NCBI GenBank assembly: GCA_017455435.1
Contig: JAFTAU010000094.1
Span: 1 to 36,803 of the forward strand
Origin: Lachnospiraceae bacterium
GTDB lineage: Bacteria > Bacillota > Clostridia > Lachnospirales > Lachnospiraceae
Length of the DNA: 36,803 bases
Reading direction: 5' to 3'
Shown: positions 24,332-32,808 of the stretch, in pieces
Layout of the letters: each line of letters starts with the position of its first letter
Numbering within the stretch: position 1 is the first letter of the stretch
Notes under the pieces: model-generated
Seen by the model: only the letters and a program-made list of their open reading frames with translations
What the model was told of the DNA's origin: nothing
Databases searched by the model: none
Translations under genes and position numbers: made by a program

Positions 24332-26839
24332 ATGGATTCAACTATTTTTGATTTTGACAGGATCCGGGAAGTGGATCTGAAAAAAACCATGGAGGATGCG
24401 TACATCGATTACTCGATGAGCGTTATCACCGCCAGAGCAATACCGGACGTCCGAGACGGATTAAAGCCCGTTCAGCGCAGAATTCTTTTCTCGATGGACG
24501 AACTGAACGTCGGTCCCGACAAACCTCACAGAAAAAGCGCCCGTATCGTCGGCGATACAATGGGTAAATATCATCCCCACGGAGATTCGTCCATCTACGA
24601 GGCGATGGTCAAGCTGGCGCAGCCGTTCAATACCAGATATCCTCTGGTGGACGGTCACGGAAACTTTGGTTCCATAGACGGCGACGGCGCCGCCGCCAGC
24701 CGTTATACTGAGGCGCGCCTTAGCAAGATTTCCGTCGAAATGCTGGCGGATATCGGCAAAGACACCGTAGATTTTGCCCCGAACTATGACGATTCCGAAA
24801 AAGAGCCCACGGTTCTTCCTTCCAGATTCCCTAATCTGCTCGTAAACGGCGGAAGCGGAATCGCGGTAGGTATGGCAACCAACATCCCTCCGCACAATCT
24901 GCGCGAGGTCATCGGCGCCGTTGTCAGGATAATTGACAACCGCGTTGCCGGAAAAGGCGACACCTCCGTCGACGAGCTGATGGAAATCATAAAAGGCCCG
25001 GACTTCCCTACCGGCGCAATGATAGTAGGACACAAGGGTATCGAGGATGCGTACCGCACCGGCCGCGGAAAAGTGGTTATGAAAGCCATTTCCGAAATAG
25101 AACCGATGCCGAACGGAAAACAGAAAATAGTTTTCACCGAGATTCCTTATATGGTCAATAAAGCGCGTCTTATCGAAAAGATAGGAGAGCTTTACAACGA
25201 AAAGAAGCTGGACGGCATCACGGATTTGCGTGACGAATCCGACCGCACCGGTATGCGCATCGTGGTAGAGCTGCGCCGCGACGTAAACGCAAACGTAATT
25301 CTCAACAAGCTCTACAAGCATACGCAGCTCATGGATACCTTCGGCATAATAAATCTGGCGCTGGTGGACGGCGAGCCCAAGGTGCTCAACCTCGAGGAAA
25401 TGCTGACCTGCTACCTGGCGCACCAGGAGGAGGTAGTCACCAGAAGAACCAGATACGACCTTAATAAGGCCGAAGAAAGGGCGCATATCGTAGAAGGTCT
25501 GTTGATTGCGCTCGACAATATTGACGAGGTCATCCGCATTATCCGCGCGTCGGAAAGTGCTCAGGAAGCCAAAAACGAACTCATTGCCCGGTTCGATCTG
25601 GACGACGTTCAGGCACAGGCAATCATCGACATGCGGCTCCGCGCCCTGACCGGACTCGAGAGAGAAAAGCTCGAAAACGAATTCAAAGAGCTTCAGCTCA
25701 AGATTTCCGAGCTTAAGGCCATTCTTGCCGATGAAAACAAGCTGCTCCTTGTCATCAAAGAAGAGCTGCAGATAATTGCGGATAAATACGGCGACGACCG
25801 CCGTACCGTCATCGGCGCGGACGAGGGCGACATGGAAATTTCCATGGAGGATATCATCCCCAACGATCCCGCCGTCATCACGCTCACGAAGCTCGGATAC
25901 ATCAAGCGTATGAGCGATGACAATTTCAAAGCCCAGAACCGCGGCGGAAAGGGCATAAAGGGCATGACCACCATCGAGGACGACTACCTCACCGACATGA
26001 TCATGACCACAAATCACAATCCGCTTCTGTTCTTTACGAATCTCGGCAGAGTTTACAAACTCAAGGCCTACGAGATTCCGGAGGCAGGCCGCACCGCCAG
26101 GGGCACATTCATTTCCAACCTGCTCCACCTGGTCGGCGGCGAAAAGGTCACTTCGGTCATTCCCGCGAAACAGTTCTACGACGGCTGCTTCCTGTTCATG
26201 GCCACAAAGAAGGGTATCGTCAAAAAGACCTCGCTCTCGGATATGATAAATATCCGCACGAACGGTCTGCGCGCCCTCAACTTCAAAGAAGACGAAGATG
26301 AGCTCGTGGGCGTCAAGTTTACCAACGGAGAGAGAGACATCTTCCTTGCGACCAAGAAGGGCATGCTCATCCGCTTCAGCGAAAAAGACGTCCGCCCGAT
26401 GGGCAGAGACGCCGGCGGAGTAATAGGCGTAAAGCTTGACAAGGACGATGAAGTCATCGGAATTCAGCTCGATACGGACGGCGAAGCGCTGCTCTTTGTT
26501 TCCGAAAGAGGTATGGGCAAGAGAACGAGCATGGACGAATTCTCTCCCCAGCACCGCGGCGGAAAAGGCGTGAAGTGCTACAAGATTATGCCGCGCACAA
26601 AGGATCTGGTCGCCTTCAAAGCAGTCAGGAAAAAAGACGAGATAATGATCATTACCACCGAGGGCGTGGTCATTCGCATGAAGGTTTCGCAGATCAACCA
26701 GCTCGGCCGCATCACCTCGGGCGTCAGACTCATAAATATTGACAACAGTGTTTCTGTCGCGAGCGTGTCCATCGTGGTGGACGAAGAGGAAGAAAAGGCC
26801 GACGAACAGCTTATGATGAGCTTTTTTGACAACGACTGA
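24332..26839 (+). CDS. gyrA: DNA gyrase subunit A
   Basis: An 835-residue cleavage subunit. The catalytic tyrosine is Tyr125 in [11 protein letters not shown]. The quinolone-determining region [12 protein letters not shown] (81-92) has Ser86 and Glu90 at the positions of E. coli Ser83 and Asp87, the usual unmutated Gram-positive state. The C-terminal beta-pinwheel carries the GyrA box as QNRGGKG, with a second similar QHRGGKG one blade set later. The C-terminal tail is acidic. GGGAGGCGGCT precedes the ATG. It is followed by serS after 17 nt. Confidence 0.98.
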   Translation: MDSTIFDFDRIREVDLKKTMEDAYIDYSMSVITARAIPDVRDGLKPVQRRILFSMDELNVGPDKPHRKSARIVGDTMGKYHPHGDSSIYEAMVKLAQPFNTRYPLVDGHGNFGSIDGDGAAASRYTEARLSKISVEMLADIGKDTVDFAPNYDDSEKEPTVLPSRFPNLLVNGGSGIAVGMATNIPPHNLREVIGAVVRIIDNRVAGKGDTSVDELMEIIKGPDFPTGAMIVGHKGIEDAYRTGRGKVVMKAISEIEPMPNGKQKIVFTEIPYMVNKARLIEKIGELYNEKKLDGITDLRDESDRTGMRIVVELRRDVNANVILNKLYKHTQLMDTFGIINLALVDGEPKVLNLEEMLTCYLAHQEEVVTRRTRYDLNKAEERAHIVEGLLIALDNIDEVIRIIRASESAQEAKNELIARFDLDDVQAQAIIDMRLRALTGLEREKLENEFKELQLKISELKAILADENKLLLVIKEELQIIADKYGDDRRTVIGADEGDMEISMEDIIPNDPAVITLTKLGYIKRMSDDNFKAQNRGGKGIKGMTTIEDDYLTDMIMTTNHNPLLFFTNLGRVYKLKAYEIPEAGRTARGTFISNLLHLVGGEKVTSVIPAKQFYDGCFLFMATKKGIVKKTSLSDMINIRTNGLRALNFKEDEDELVGVKFTNGERDIFLATKKGMLIRFSEKDVRPMGRDAGGVIGVKLDKDDEVIGIQLDTDGEALLFVSERGMGKRTSMDEFSPQHRGGKGVKCYKIMPRTKDLVAFKAVRKKDEIMIITTEGVVIRMKVSQINQLGRITSGVRLINIDNSVSVASVSIVVDEEEEKADEQLMMSFFDND

Positions 26840-26856
26840 GAGGGGTAATTAAAAAA

Positions 26857-28137
26857 ATGCTGGATATAAAGTTTTTGAGGGAAAATCCCGATGTAGTAAA
26901 AGAAAACATCCGCAAAAAATTCCAGGATGAAAAGCTGGTGCTTGTGGATGAGGTGATTGCGCTCGACAGAGAAAACCGCGACATAAAGCAGGAAGTCGAG
27001 GCACTCCGCGCCGACAGAAACAAGGCGTCAAAGCAGATAGGAATGCTGATGGGGCAGGGCAAAAAAGAAGAGGCCGAGCAGGTAAAAAAGCAGGTCTCCG
27101 AATCAGGCGCCCGCATCGATGCGCTGACCGCCCGTGAAAAAGAGGTCGAGGACGAAATATTAAAGAAAATGCTGGTCATTCCCAACATCATCGACCCGTC
27201 AGTTCCCGTCGGAAAGGACGACAGCGAAAACGTAGAGGTAGAGCGCTTCGGAGAGCCTGTCGTTCCGGATTTTGAAATCCCGTATCATACTGAGATTATG
27301 GAAAAATTCTCGGGAATAGATCTGGACGCCGCGGGCCGCGTGGCCGGAAACGGATTTTATTATCTGAAGGGCGACATCGCCAGGCTTCACTCCGCCGTGT
27401 TGTCCTATGCGCGCGATTTTATGATTGACAGAGGCTTTACCTACTGCATCCCTCCGTATATGATCCGCAGTAACGTCGTTACCGGCGTTATGAGCTTTGC
27501 CGAGATGGATTCAATGATGTACAAGATTGAGGGAGAGGATCTCTTCCTGATCGGAACCAGCGAGCATTCCATGATAGGCAGCTTTATCGACAGGATTCTT
27601 GACGAAAAAGACCTGCCCTACACGCTCACCAGTTATTCGCCCTGCTTCCGCAAGGAAAAAGGAGCGCACGGCATCGAGGAGCGCGGCGTTTACCGCATCC
27701 ATCAGTTTGAAAAGCAGGAGATGATTGTGGTCTGCAAGCCCGAGGACAGTATGAAATGGTACGACATCCTCTGGAAAAACACAGTCGATTTCTTCCGCAC
27801 GCTGGATATCCCGGTTCGCACGCTGGAATGCTGCAGCGGCGACCTGGCGGATCTGAAGGTCAAGTCCGTGGACGTTGAGGCGTGGTCTCCTCGCCAGAAG
27901 AAATATTTCGAGGTCGGAAGCTGCTCAAATCTCGGCGATGCCCAGGCCCGCCGTCTGAAAATCAGAGTTCAGGGCGAAAACGGTGAGAAATACTTTGCCC
28001 ATACTCTCAACAACACCTGCGTGGCTCCGCCCCGCATGCTGATTGCTTTCCTCGAAAACAATCTCCGCGCTGACGGCAGTGTGGCAATTCCCGCCGCTCT
28101 CCGCCCCTACATGGGAGGCAAGACGGAGATAAGGTAA
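26857..28137 (+). CDS. serS: seryl-tRNA synthetase
   Basis: A 426-residue class II synthetase that charges tRNA-Ser, including the GCU isoacceptor at the left of the window. The N-terminal helical arm (about 30-105, Lys/Glu-rich coiled coil) grips the long variable arm. Class II motif 2 reads CFRKEKGAHGIEERGVYRIHQFEKQEM, here seen in order; motif 3 is APPRMLIAFLENN followed by IPAALRPYMGG. The ATG follows AGAGGGG. The 17-nt gap leaves no room for a T-box, so it is expressed with gyrBA or from within gyrA. A strong terminator follows. Confidence 0.97.
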   Translation: MLDIKFLRENPDVVKENIRKKFQDEKLVLVDEVIALDRENRDIKQEVEALRADRNKASKQIGMLMGQGKKEEAEQVKKQVSESGARIDALTAREKEVEDEILKKMLVIPNIIDPSVPVGKDDSENVEVERFGEPVVPDFEIPYHTEIMEKFSGIDLDAAGRVAGNGFYYLKGDIARLHSAVLSYARDFMIDRGFTYCIPPYMIRSNVVTGVMSFAEMDSMMYKIEGEDLFLIGTSEHSMIGSFIDRILDEKDLPYTLTSYSPCFRKEKGAHGIEERGVYRIHQFEKQEMIVVCKPEDSMKWYDILWKNTVDFFRTLDIPVRTLECCSGDLADLKVKSVDVEAWSPRQKKYFEVGSCSNLGDAQARRLKIRVQGENGEKYFAHTLNNTCVAPPRMLIAFLENNLRADGSVAIPAALRPYMGGKTEIR

Positions 28138-28156
28138 AGGCGAAAGAATACCTATT

Positions 28157-28200
28157 AAAAGGGGTGCAAAGGACGAGTTACTGTCCGCACCCCTTTTTTT
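28157..28200 (+). terminator. terminator of the gyrBA-serS unit
   Basis: An 11-bp stem AAAAGGGGTGC (28157-28167) pairs with GCACCCCTTTT (28187-28197), with an inner GGAC/GTCC stem (28171-28174 with 28183-28186), followed by a run of T to 28200. It begins 20 nt after the serS stop. Confidence 0.93.
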
Positions 28201-28205
28201 ATCCT

Positions 28206-28516
28206 GAAACCTCCCTATGAATCCCGGCTATGAGCAATTTCTAGGGAGAAAAATTTTTGAAACCTCCCTATGAATCCTGGATATGAGCAATTTCTAGGGA
28301 GAAAAATTTTTGAAACCTCCCTATGAATCCCGGCTATGGGCAATCTCTAGGGAGAATATATTTTGAAACCTCCCTATGAATCCTGGATATGAGCAATCTC
28401 TAGGGAGATAATTTTTTGAAACCTCCCTATGAATCCTGGATATGAGCAATTTATAGGGAGAATATATTTTGAAATCTCCCTATGAATCCTGGATATGAGC
28501 AATCTCTAGGGAGAAA
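28206..28516. repeat. six tandem 53-bp repeats, each with an inverted repeat
   Basis: Units start at 28206, 28259, 28312, 28365, 28418 and 28471, an exact 53-bp period. Each begins GAAAYCTCCCTATGAATCC, contains TATGRGCAAT and TAGGGAG, and ends in an A/T block such as AAAAATTTTT. CTCCCTA and TAGGGAG form a 7-bp inverted repeat around 24 nt. Units differ at a few loop and A/T-block positions only; the stem is invariant, lengthened by one pair in unit 5 (inner) and unit 6 (outer). There are no variable spacers, so it is not a CRISPR array. A decayed seventh start, AAACCCCCTATGATTCGAA, is at 28562-28580. It sits between serS and the next gene, about 9 kb from oriC. I do not recognise the family. 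Confidence 0.92.
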
Positions 28517-28517
28517 A

Positions 28518-28546
28518 GAACACAGGGGGGCTGTCCCCTTGTGTTC
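28518..28546. repeat. REP-like palindrome
   Basis: GAACACA-GGGG (28518-28528) pairs with CCCC-T-TGTGTTC (28535-28546) with one bulged T. The ACACA-GGGG...CCCC-TTGTGTTC type is familiar to me as a dispersed palindrome in clostridial genomes, often tied to Y1 (REP-associated) transposases. Here it replaces the A/T block of the sixth 53-bp unit. No transposase is present. Confidence 0.55.
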
Positions 28547-28619
28547 GGAGTTCTGATTTCAAAACCCCCTATGATTCGAAGTAAAAAAATTTAAAAAATT
28601 TTGTCCGTTTTTGCCGGAT

Positions 28620-28697
28620 GTAACACAGTGTGACAAAAAAACGCCGTTTTGATGACTATAGTACAGATTTTTGCCAAAAAGTGTCACAAATTGTTAC
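28620..28697. repeat. 16-bp imperfect inverted repeat with 46-bp core
   Basis: GTAACACAGTGTGACA (28620-28635) and TGTCACAAATTGTTAC (28682-28697) match at 13 of 16 positions as inverted arms. The core (28636-28681) is A/T-rich and contains CTATAG. It could be the ends of a small non-autonomous element or a pair of regulator sites; nothing else marks it. Confidence 0.5.
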
Positions 28698-28725
28698 TCG
28701 ACAAACGCCGCGGGGCCGCTAAAAT
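28698..28725 (+). promoter_or_regulatory. possible promoter of the small hypothetical gene
   Basis: TCGACA (28698-28703) and TAAAAT (28720-28725) with a 16-bp GC-rich spacer. The spacer segment ACGCCGCG (28705-28712) is complementary to CGCGGCGT (28774-28781) further down, so on a longer transcript the two would pair. Confidence 0.4.
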
Positions 28726-28807
28726 AAAGGGCAGACGCTAAGCCTAAGCTCATTGGAAAAGGGAAGTTTCCTGCGCGGCGTCAATAATAAAAAAGGCGCG
28801 TCCTTTA

Positions 28808-29058
28808 TGACGGACGGCGAAAGACAGGCAATGAAAGAGATAATGTGTCACAACAATGAATTCGACCTCTTGCTCGAGGAGCTTTTGGCGTATTATGACG
28901 AAGGGGTTGAACTGACGCTCAAGGGTCAACCCGCCTCCCCCAAGAGAATTGTTCACGAATGCGTCATTCGGGAAAGAGGCCGGTACATGTCTGATTTTAT
29001 ACCTGACGGAGAAGGACAACTCAAAGAAATACGCTTTGATATTATTAAAAGTACATAA
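28808..29058 (+). CDS. small hypothetical protein
   Basis: An 83-residue frame starting MTDGERQAMKEIMCHN and ending LKEIRFDIIKST. The ATG at 28808 has AAAGG 10 nt upstream; a TTG at 28753 would add 18 residues but lacks a ribosome binding site. The pattern VELTLKGQPASPKRIVHECV...YMSDFIPDGEGQLKEIRFD has the look of a short alpha/beta domain, and I have a vague memory of similar unnamed clostridial proteins ending in a DY(V/I).D..G.L.E.RF motif. There is no signal or membrane segment. Function unknown. Confidence 0.6.
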
Positions 29059-29131
29059 CCCCTCCAAAACACTTCTGAAATTCAGAAAATTCTATCTGTT
29101 TCATGTATTTCTGACATCAAACATTCAAAAA

Positions 29132-29160
29132 TTGAATTGAGGCTCCGGCTATGCTACAAT
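29132..29160 (+). promoter_or_regulatory. promoter of the GH18 gene
   Basis: TTGAAT (29132-29137) and TACAAT (29155-29160), spacer 17 bp, about 42 nt ahead of the ATG at 29203. A perfect 15-bp palindrome, TTCTGAA-A-TTCAGAA (29073-29087), lies 45 bp upstream and could be a regulator site. Confidence 0.65.
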
Positions 29161-29202
29161 AACAAGCGATAAAACGCTTTTTACGATTTGTCGGAGGTCA
29201 CA

Positions 29203-30912
29203 ATGAGCGAAAGGAAAAGCAGGAAACTTCCCACACTGATAATACTGGCGCTGATAGCGGTTCTGGCAATCGGAACCGTAATATACAAAGTCTTCAATCT
29301 CGGCTCCCCTACCACCCAAAAGGTCAACACGTCCGAATACTACGAGGCAGAAGCCGGAAAAGCCGCCGTAATAGTAAACGGAAAACTGACAAACGTCAGA
29401 GCGGTGCTCAAAAACCAGCAGATTTACCTGCGGCTGGGTCTTGTGACAGAGCAGATAAATTCACATTTTTATTATGAGACAAAAGAGAGAATACTCTTTT
29501 ATACCTCGGCGGAGGAAATAGTGGAGGCGGACGCCACGTCTCTTCATAATTCCGCCAGAATATTCTTTGATATTGACGAAGACAACGAAAGCTCCACCCT
29601 CGGCGCTTCAGACCGGATATATGTGCTTTTGTCATATGTGGCGAACTACACCAATATTGATTACGAATATTATACCAATCCGTCCAGAGTGTTCATTCGC
29701 TCCATATTCGGAGAATGCGAAGAAGGAACCGCCGCCGGAGGAGCACAGCTCAGAACCGGAGCGAACAATTCCAGTCCGGTTCTCGAAGAACTCGAAAGAG
29801 GAACAGGGCTGTGGATTATTTCCCGGGAAAACGGCTGGAGCAGGGTCTATGCCGGCGAAGGCTGCGGTCACGCGGGATATCTGAAGGACGAAGAAATCAG
29901 CGATGTGGAGACAAAAACCGTTCCGGACAAATACGTCGCCCCTTCATATAATTACAACCTTCTTGGCGAAAAAGTCTGCATGGTCTGGCATCAGGTCTTT
30001 ACAGAATCCGGTGTAAAAAAACTGGACAAGCTTCTAAGAATCACCTCCGGCGCAAACGTCATCTCGCCCACGTGGTTTTCCGTGACGGGCTCCGACGGGA
30101 CGATAGAGTCCAGGGCAAACAAAGAATATGTCAGCAAGGCAAAAGCAAAAGGGCTCAAAGTTTGGGCGCTGGTGGAAAATTTTAATACTGATAATACTCT
30201 GGACTATTCCGCGCTGCTCGGGAGCAGATCCTCCCGCAGAAAAATGACGGATACTCTCGTGTCAAAGGCCCTCGAATACGGAATCGATGGAATAAACGTA
30301 GACTTTGAGGGACTGCCGTCGGGCTCGGGAGAGGCATACCGTCAGTTTATCAGAGAACTTTCGATATCCTGCCACAAAAACGGTCTCGTACTGTCGGTGG
30401 ACTGTTACGTTCCTTCCGCGTGGACCGGTCACTATTATAGAAAAGACATCTCGGAAGCGGCCGACTATTTTATAGTAATGGCTTATGACGAGCACTACGA
30501 AGGATCCGACGCCGGTTCCACCGCATCCATCGGTTTTGTGGAGGACGCACTGAAAAACACTATCGAAGAGGGCGTGGATCCGAAAAGATTTATTGCGGCG
30601 ATTCCTTTTTACAGCAGATTGTGGTCCGGAGAAGGCGGCTCGCTGGAATCGAGCACCATCAGCATGGACGACATGAAGGAATTTATGGGAAAATACAAAG
30701 ATTACGCCAGGTGGGATGAAAACAGCGAACAGTATTATGTTTCCGTCACTATTGACGGCGTCCTGAAGAGACTGTGGGCAGAAGACGGAAAGTCGCTCGC
30801 CGCAAAACTGGAAGTAGTAAGAGAATACAATGTTGCCGGTATCGCCTGTTGGAAGCTGGGAATGGAAAACGTCGACGCATGGGGAAAAATAAAGGACTAC
30901 CTGAACAGATAG
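29203..30912 (+). CDS. membrane-anchored SH3-domain glycoside hydrolase family 18
   Basis: A 569-residue cell-surface hydrolase. The start at 29203 follows GGAGGTCACA. Residues about 10-32 form one membrane helix with no signal peptidase site, so it is probably an N-terminal anchor. Residues about 55-170 resemble the copper-amine-oxidase-N-like stalk seen in clostridial wall proteins (VIVNGKLTNVRAVLKNQQIYLRL). A bacterial SH3 domain lies at about 175-232 (AQLRTGANNSSPVLEELERG, then WSRVYAGEGCGHAGYLKD). The GH18 barrel spans about 255-569 with the catalytic motif DGINVDFEG (362-370), catalytic acid Glu369. Relatives include spore cortex and wall N-acetylglucosaminidases (YaaH/SleL-like). A wall-remodelling role is inferred. 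Confidence 0.88.
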   Translation: MSERKSRKLPTLIILALIAVLAIGTVIYKVFNLGSPTTQKVNTSEYYEAEAGKAAVIVNGKLTNVRAVLKNQQIYLRLGLVTEQINSHFYYETKERILFYTSAEEIVEADATSLHNSARIFFDIDEDNESSTLGASDRIYVLLSYVANYTNIDYEYYTNPSRVFIRSIFGECEEGTAAGGAQLRTGANNSSPVLEELERGTGLWIISRENGWSRVYAGEGCGHAGYLKDEEISDVETKTVPDKYVAPSYNYNLLGEKVCMVWHQVFTESGVKKLDKLLRITSGANVISPTWFSVTGSDGTIESRANKEYVSKAKAKGLKVWALVENFNTDNTLDYSALLGSRSSRRKMTDTLVSKALEYGIDGINVDFEGLPSGSGEAYRQFIRELSISCHKNGLVLSVDCYVPSAWTGHYYRKDISEAADYFIVMAYDEHYEGSDAGSTASIGFVEDALKNTIEEGVDPKRFIAAIPFYSRLWSGEGGSLESSTISMDDMKEFMGKYKDYARWDENSEQYYVSVTIDGVLKRLWAEDGKSLAAKLEVVREYNVAGIACWKLGMENVDAWGKIKDYLNR

Positions 30913-30947
30913 GCAGGGGGGCGGTGAATCAATAAGAACCTGTCTCT

Positions 30948-32798
30948 TTATAGCTCCACGAGGGTGAACGGAATATTCATATTCTTCAGAATCTGTTCTT
31001 CGCGCTGGTGGCAGGTAAAAATCAGAACCTGACCGGAATAGTTTTCCGACAGCCACGAAAGCGTACTCGCCAGGCGATCCTTGTCATACATGGCAAAGGT
31101 GTCGTCCAGCAGCAGAGGCATTGTCTGATCCGGCCACAAAAATTCAATACACGAAAGGCGGAGAGCCAGATAAAGCTGATCGAGAGTACCCGCGCTGACT
31201 GCGCAGAGAGGTACTCTTTTTTCATTCTGAAGAAGGAATATATCAAAATCATCGTTTATGGAAACTCCGCTGTAAGCGCCGTCCGTCATATTGGAAAACA
31301 GCTCGGACGTGGTCGCTTCCAGAAAATGACCGAAGGACTCAAATATATCATTGGAAATATTCTCAATAGTCTCTATGGCGAGATTAATCGCTTCAACCTC
31401 GCTGATAATGGAATTGTTTTTCTTGAGAGGCTCTTTCAGCATATCAAGGCGCAGCCTGAGAGAAGACAGGGCGTCTTCTTTTTGTTCGCGCTGCCACGAG
31501 CGCTGCTTTGCCTCGTCCAATTCTGCCTCGACCGTCTTTATATCCTCGCGGAGGCGGGCGATAGTTTCAGCGGAGCTGGCAAGCCCCTGCTTTCCCTCGG
31601 AAATCCAGTTAAGCAGGCTTGAGTATTTGTCCGGGAGAGAACGGAGCGCCGCCAGAAAACTTCCTCCGGCCTCTGCCGGCTTTTCGCCAAAGTAGTATTC
31701 ATATGCAGCAAAAAACCTCCGGCATTTTCCCTTGAAAGAGCAAACGGAGATGAAATTGACCAGGCAGAAAACAAAACCCGCGAAGGTAAGCAGTGAAGCC
31801 GCAGCAAAGGGCCAGAGTGAAAACAGTCTCCAGTTCTTGTAAAAATAAAGATAAAGCCCAAGACCTGCGCCGACTGCCGTAAGGAGCAGCAGAAAGAACA
31901 TCATAAACGAGAAGAAAGGCAGAGCTCCCTTTCGGGTATTAAATCCGTGCCTGTCATAATAATTTATCAAAGGTGTGGTAACGTAATTTATATCCTCTGA
32001 CAGTTCTGATATATCTTCATTGCTGACCAGATGAAGGTTTTTCAGCGCCTCGTCGTTTTTTTCTATTGCCGCGGCAAGATTCCGGCTGTTTTTTTCCAGA
32101 CCCTCGATTTCATTTTCGATATCGGCTTTCTTTTTTTCAACCTCCGCCACGGTGGGAGAGCCGCAGAGAGAAGCCAGGTCTTCCTCCATGGAGGTGATGC
32201 GGCATGTCAGCTCGTCTGCCTCAAATTGAACCGGTTTTGAAAAGCCGGCCTCGATCTTCTTTCTCTGAGATTTGAGTTTTGATACGGCGCCCGTTACATC
32301 GAGGGTAAACGAGCCTGCCGAGCGCAGATTTATGATGTGGTTTTTGAGCTCGTCCGCCAGTTCTCCGCCGGTGCTCGCCGAAAGCTGTTTTACAGAGATG
32401 GTGTTTTGGTAGGAAGTGGCATTAAGCCCGCTGAAAATTTTTGAGAGATTCCGGGCGTTTCCGGTCATCTGCCTGCTTTCGGTTTCGTTGGTAATGGTGC
32501 AGGAAGGGGCATCTTTTGAAAAATTCCTTGTGACGCTGTAAGTCTCTCCGCCGTTTTCTACGCGGATGGTGCCGCCGTAAACGCCGCCGTCCCACGGAGT
32601 AAAAAGGGTATGGGCATCGGTCTTGGCGGCTCTGCCCCTGCCGCGCTCCAGCCCCAGTATCATAGCGCCGGTAAAAGCGTGCAGAGTGCTTTTTCCGCTC
32701 TCGTTCTCGCCCGAAATAACGGTGATGCCGTCACCGGGCTCGATATCGAGATTGCTCAGTTTTCCGAAGTGATTTACGAAAAGTTTTTTTATCTTCAA
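30948..32798 (-). CDS. YhaN/SbcC-like ATPase with membrane hairpin
   Basis: A 616-residue SMC-type ATPase. Walker A GENESGKST is at 30-38, after the RecF/SbcC-like opening KIKKLFVNHFGKLSNLDIEPG. A coiled coil occupies about 190-265. Two hydrophobic stretches (about 297-322 and 332-360, FFSFMMFFLLLLTAVGAGLG and SLWPFAAASLLTFAG) sit where SbcC has its zinc hook. A second coiled coil covers about 395-490. The signature SAGTLDQLYLALRLS and Walker B MPLLLDDTFAMYD are near the C-terminus. This central membrane hairpin is typical of YhaN. The partner phosphoesterase is 10 nt upstream. It converges on the GH18 gene with a 35-nt gap and only a weak hairpin. It should work with the nuclease at DNA ends near the membrane (inference). 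Confidence 0.85.
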   Translation of the reverse strand: MKIKKLFVNHFGKLSNLDIEPGDGITVISGENESGKSTLHAFTGAMILGLERGRGRAAKTDAHTLFTPWDGGVYGGTIRVENGGETYSVTRNFSKDAPSCTITNETESRQMTGNARNLSKIFSGLNATSYQNTISVKQLSASTGGELADELKNHIINLRSAGSFTLDVTGAVSKLKSQRKKIEAGFSKPVQFEADELTCRITSMEEDLASLCGSPTVAEVEKKKADIENEIEGLEKNSRNLAAAIEKNDEALKNLHLVSNEDISELSEDINYVTTPLINYYDRHGFNTRKGALPFFSFMMFFLLLLTAVGAGLGLYLYFYKNWRLFSLWPFAAASLLTFAGFVFCLVNFISVCSFKGKCRRFFAAYEYYFGEKPAEAGGSFLAALRSLPDKYSSLLNWISEGKQGLASSAETIARLREDIKTVEAELDEAKQRSWQREQKEDALSSLRLRLDMLKEPLKKNNSIISEVEAINLAIETIENISNDIFESFGHFLEATTSELFSNMTDGAYSGVSINDDFDIFLLQNEKRVPLCAVSAGTLDQLYLALRLSCIEFLWPDQTMPLLLDDTFAMYDKDRLASTLSWLSENYSGQVLIFTCHQREEQILKNMNIPFTLVEL

Positions 32799-32808
32799 AG
32801 GAAGTCTC

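Noticed and set aside
24461-26554. Very long antisense ORF (697 codons) inside gyrA
   Set aside because: It is the mirror of a GC-biased coding frame; gyrA is unmistakable on the other strand and the ORF has no domain.
26840-26856. T-box leader for serS
   Set aside because: Only 17 nt separate gyrA and serS.
28206-28516. CRISPR array
   Set aside because: The whole 53-bp unit is conserved, with no variable spacers, and no cas genes are nearby.
30911-30946. Terminator between the GH18 gene and the YhaN-like gene
   Set aside because: AGGCAGG/CCTGTCT pairing is imperfect, with a long loop and a poor T-run; too weak to list as a feature.
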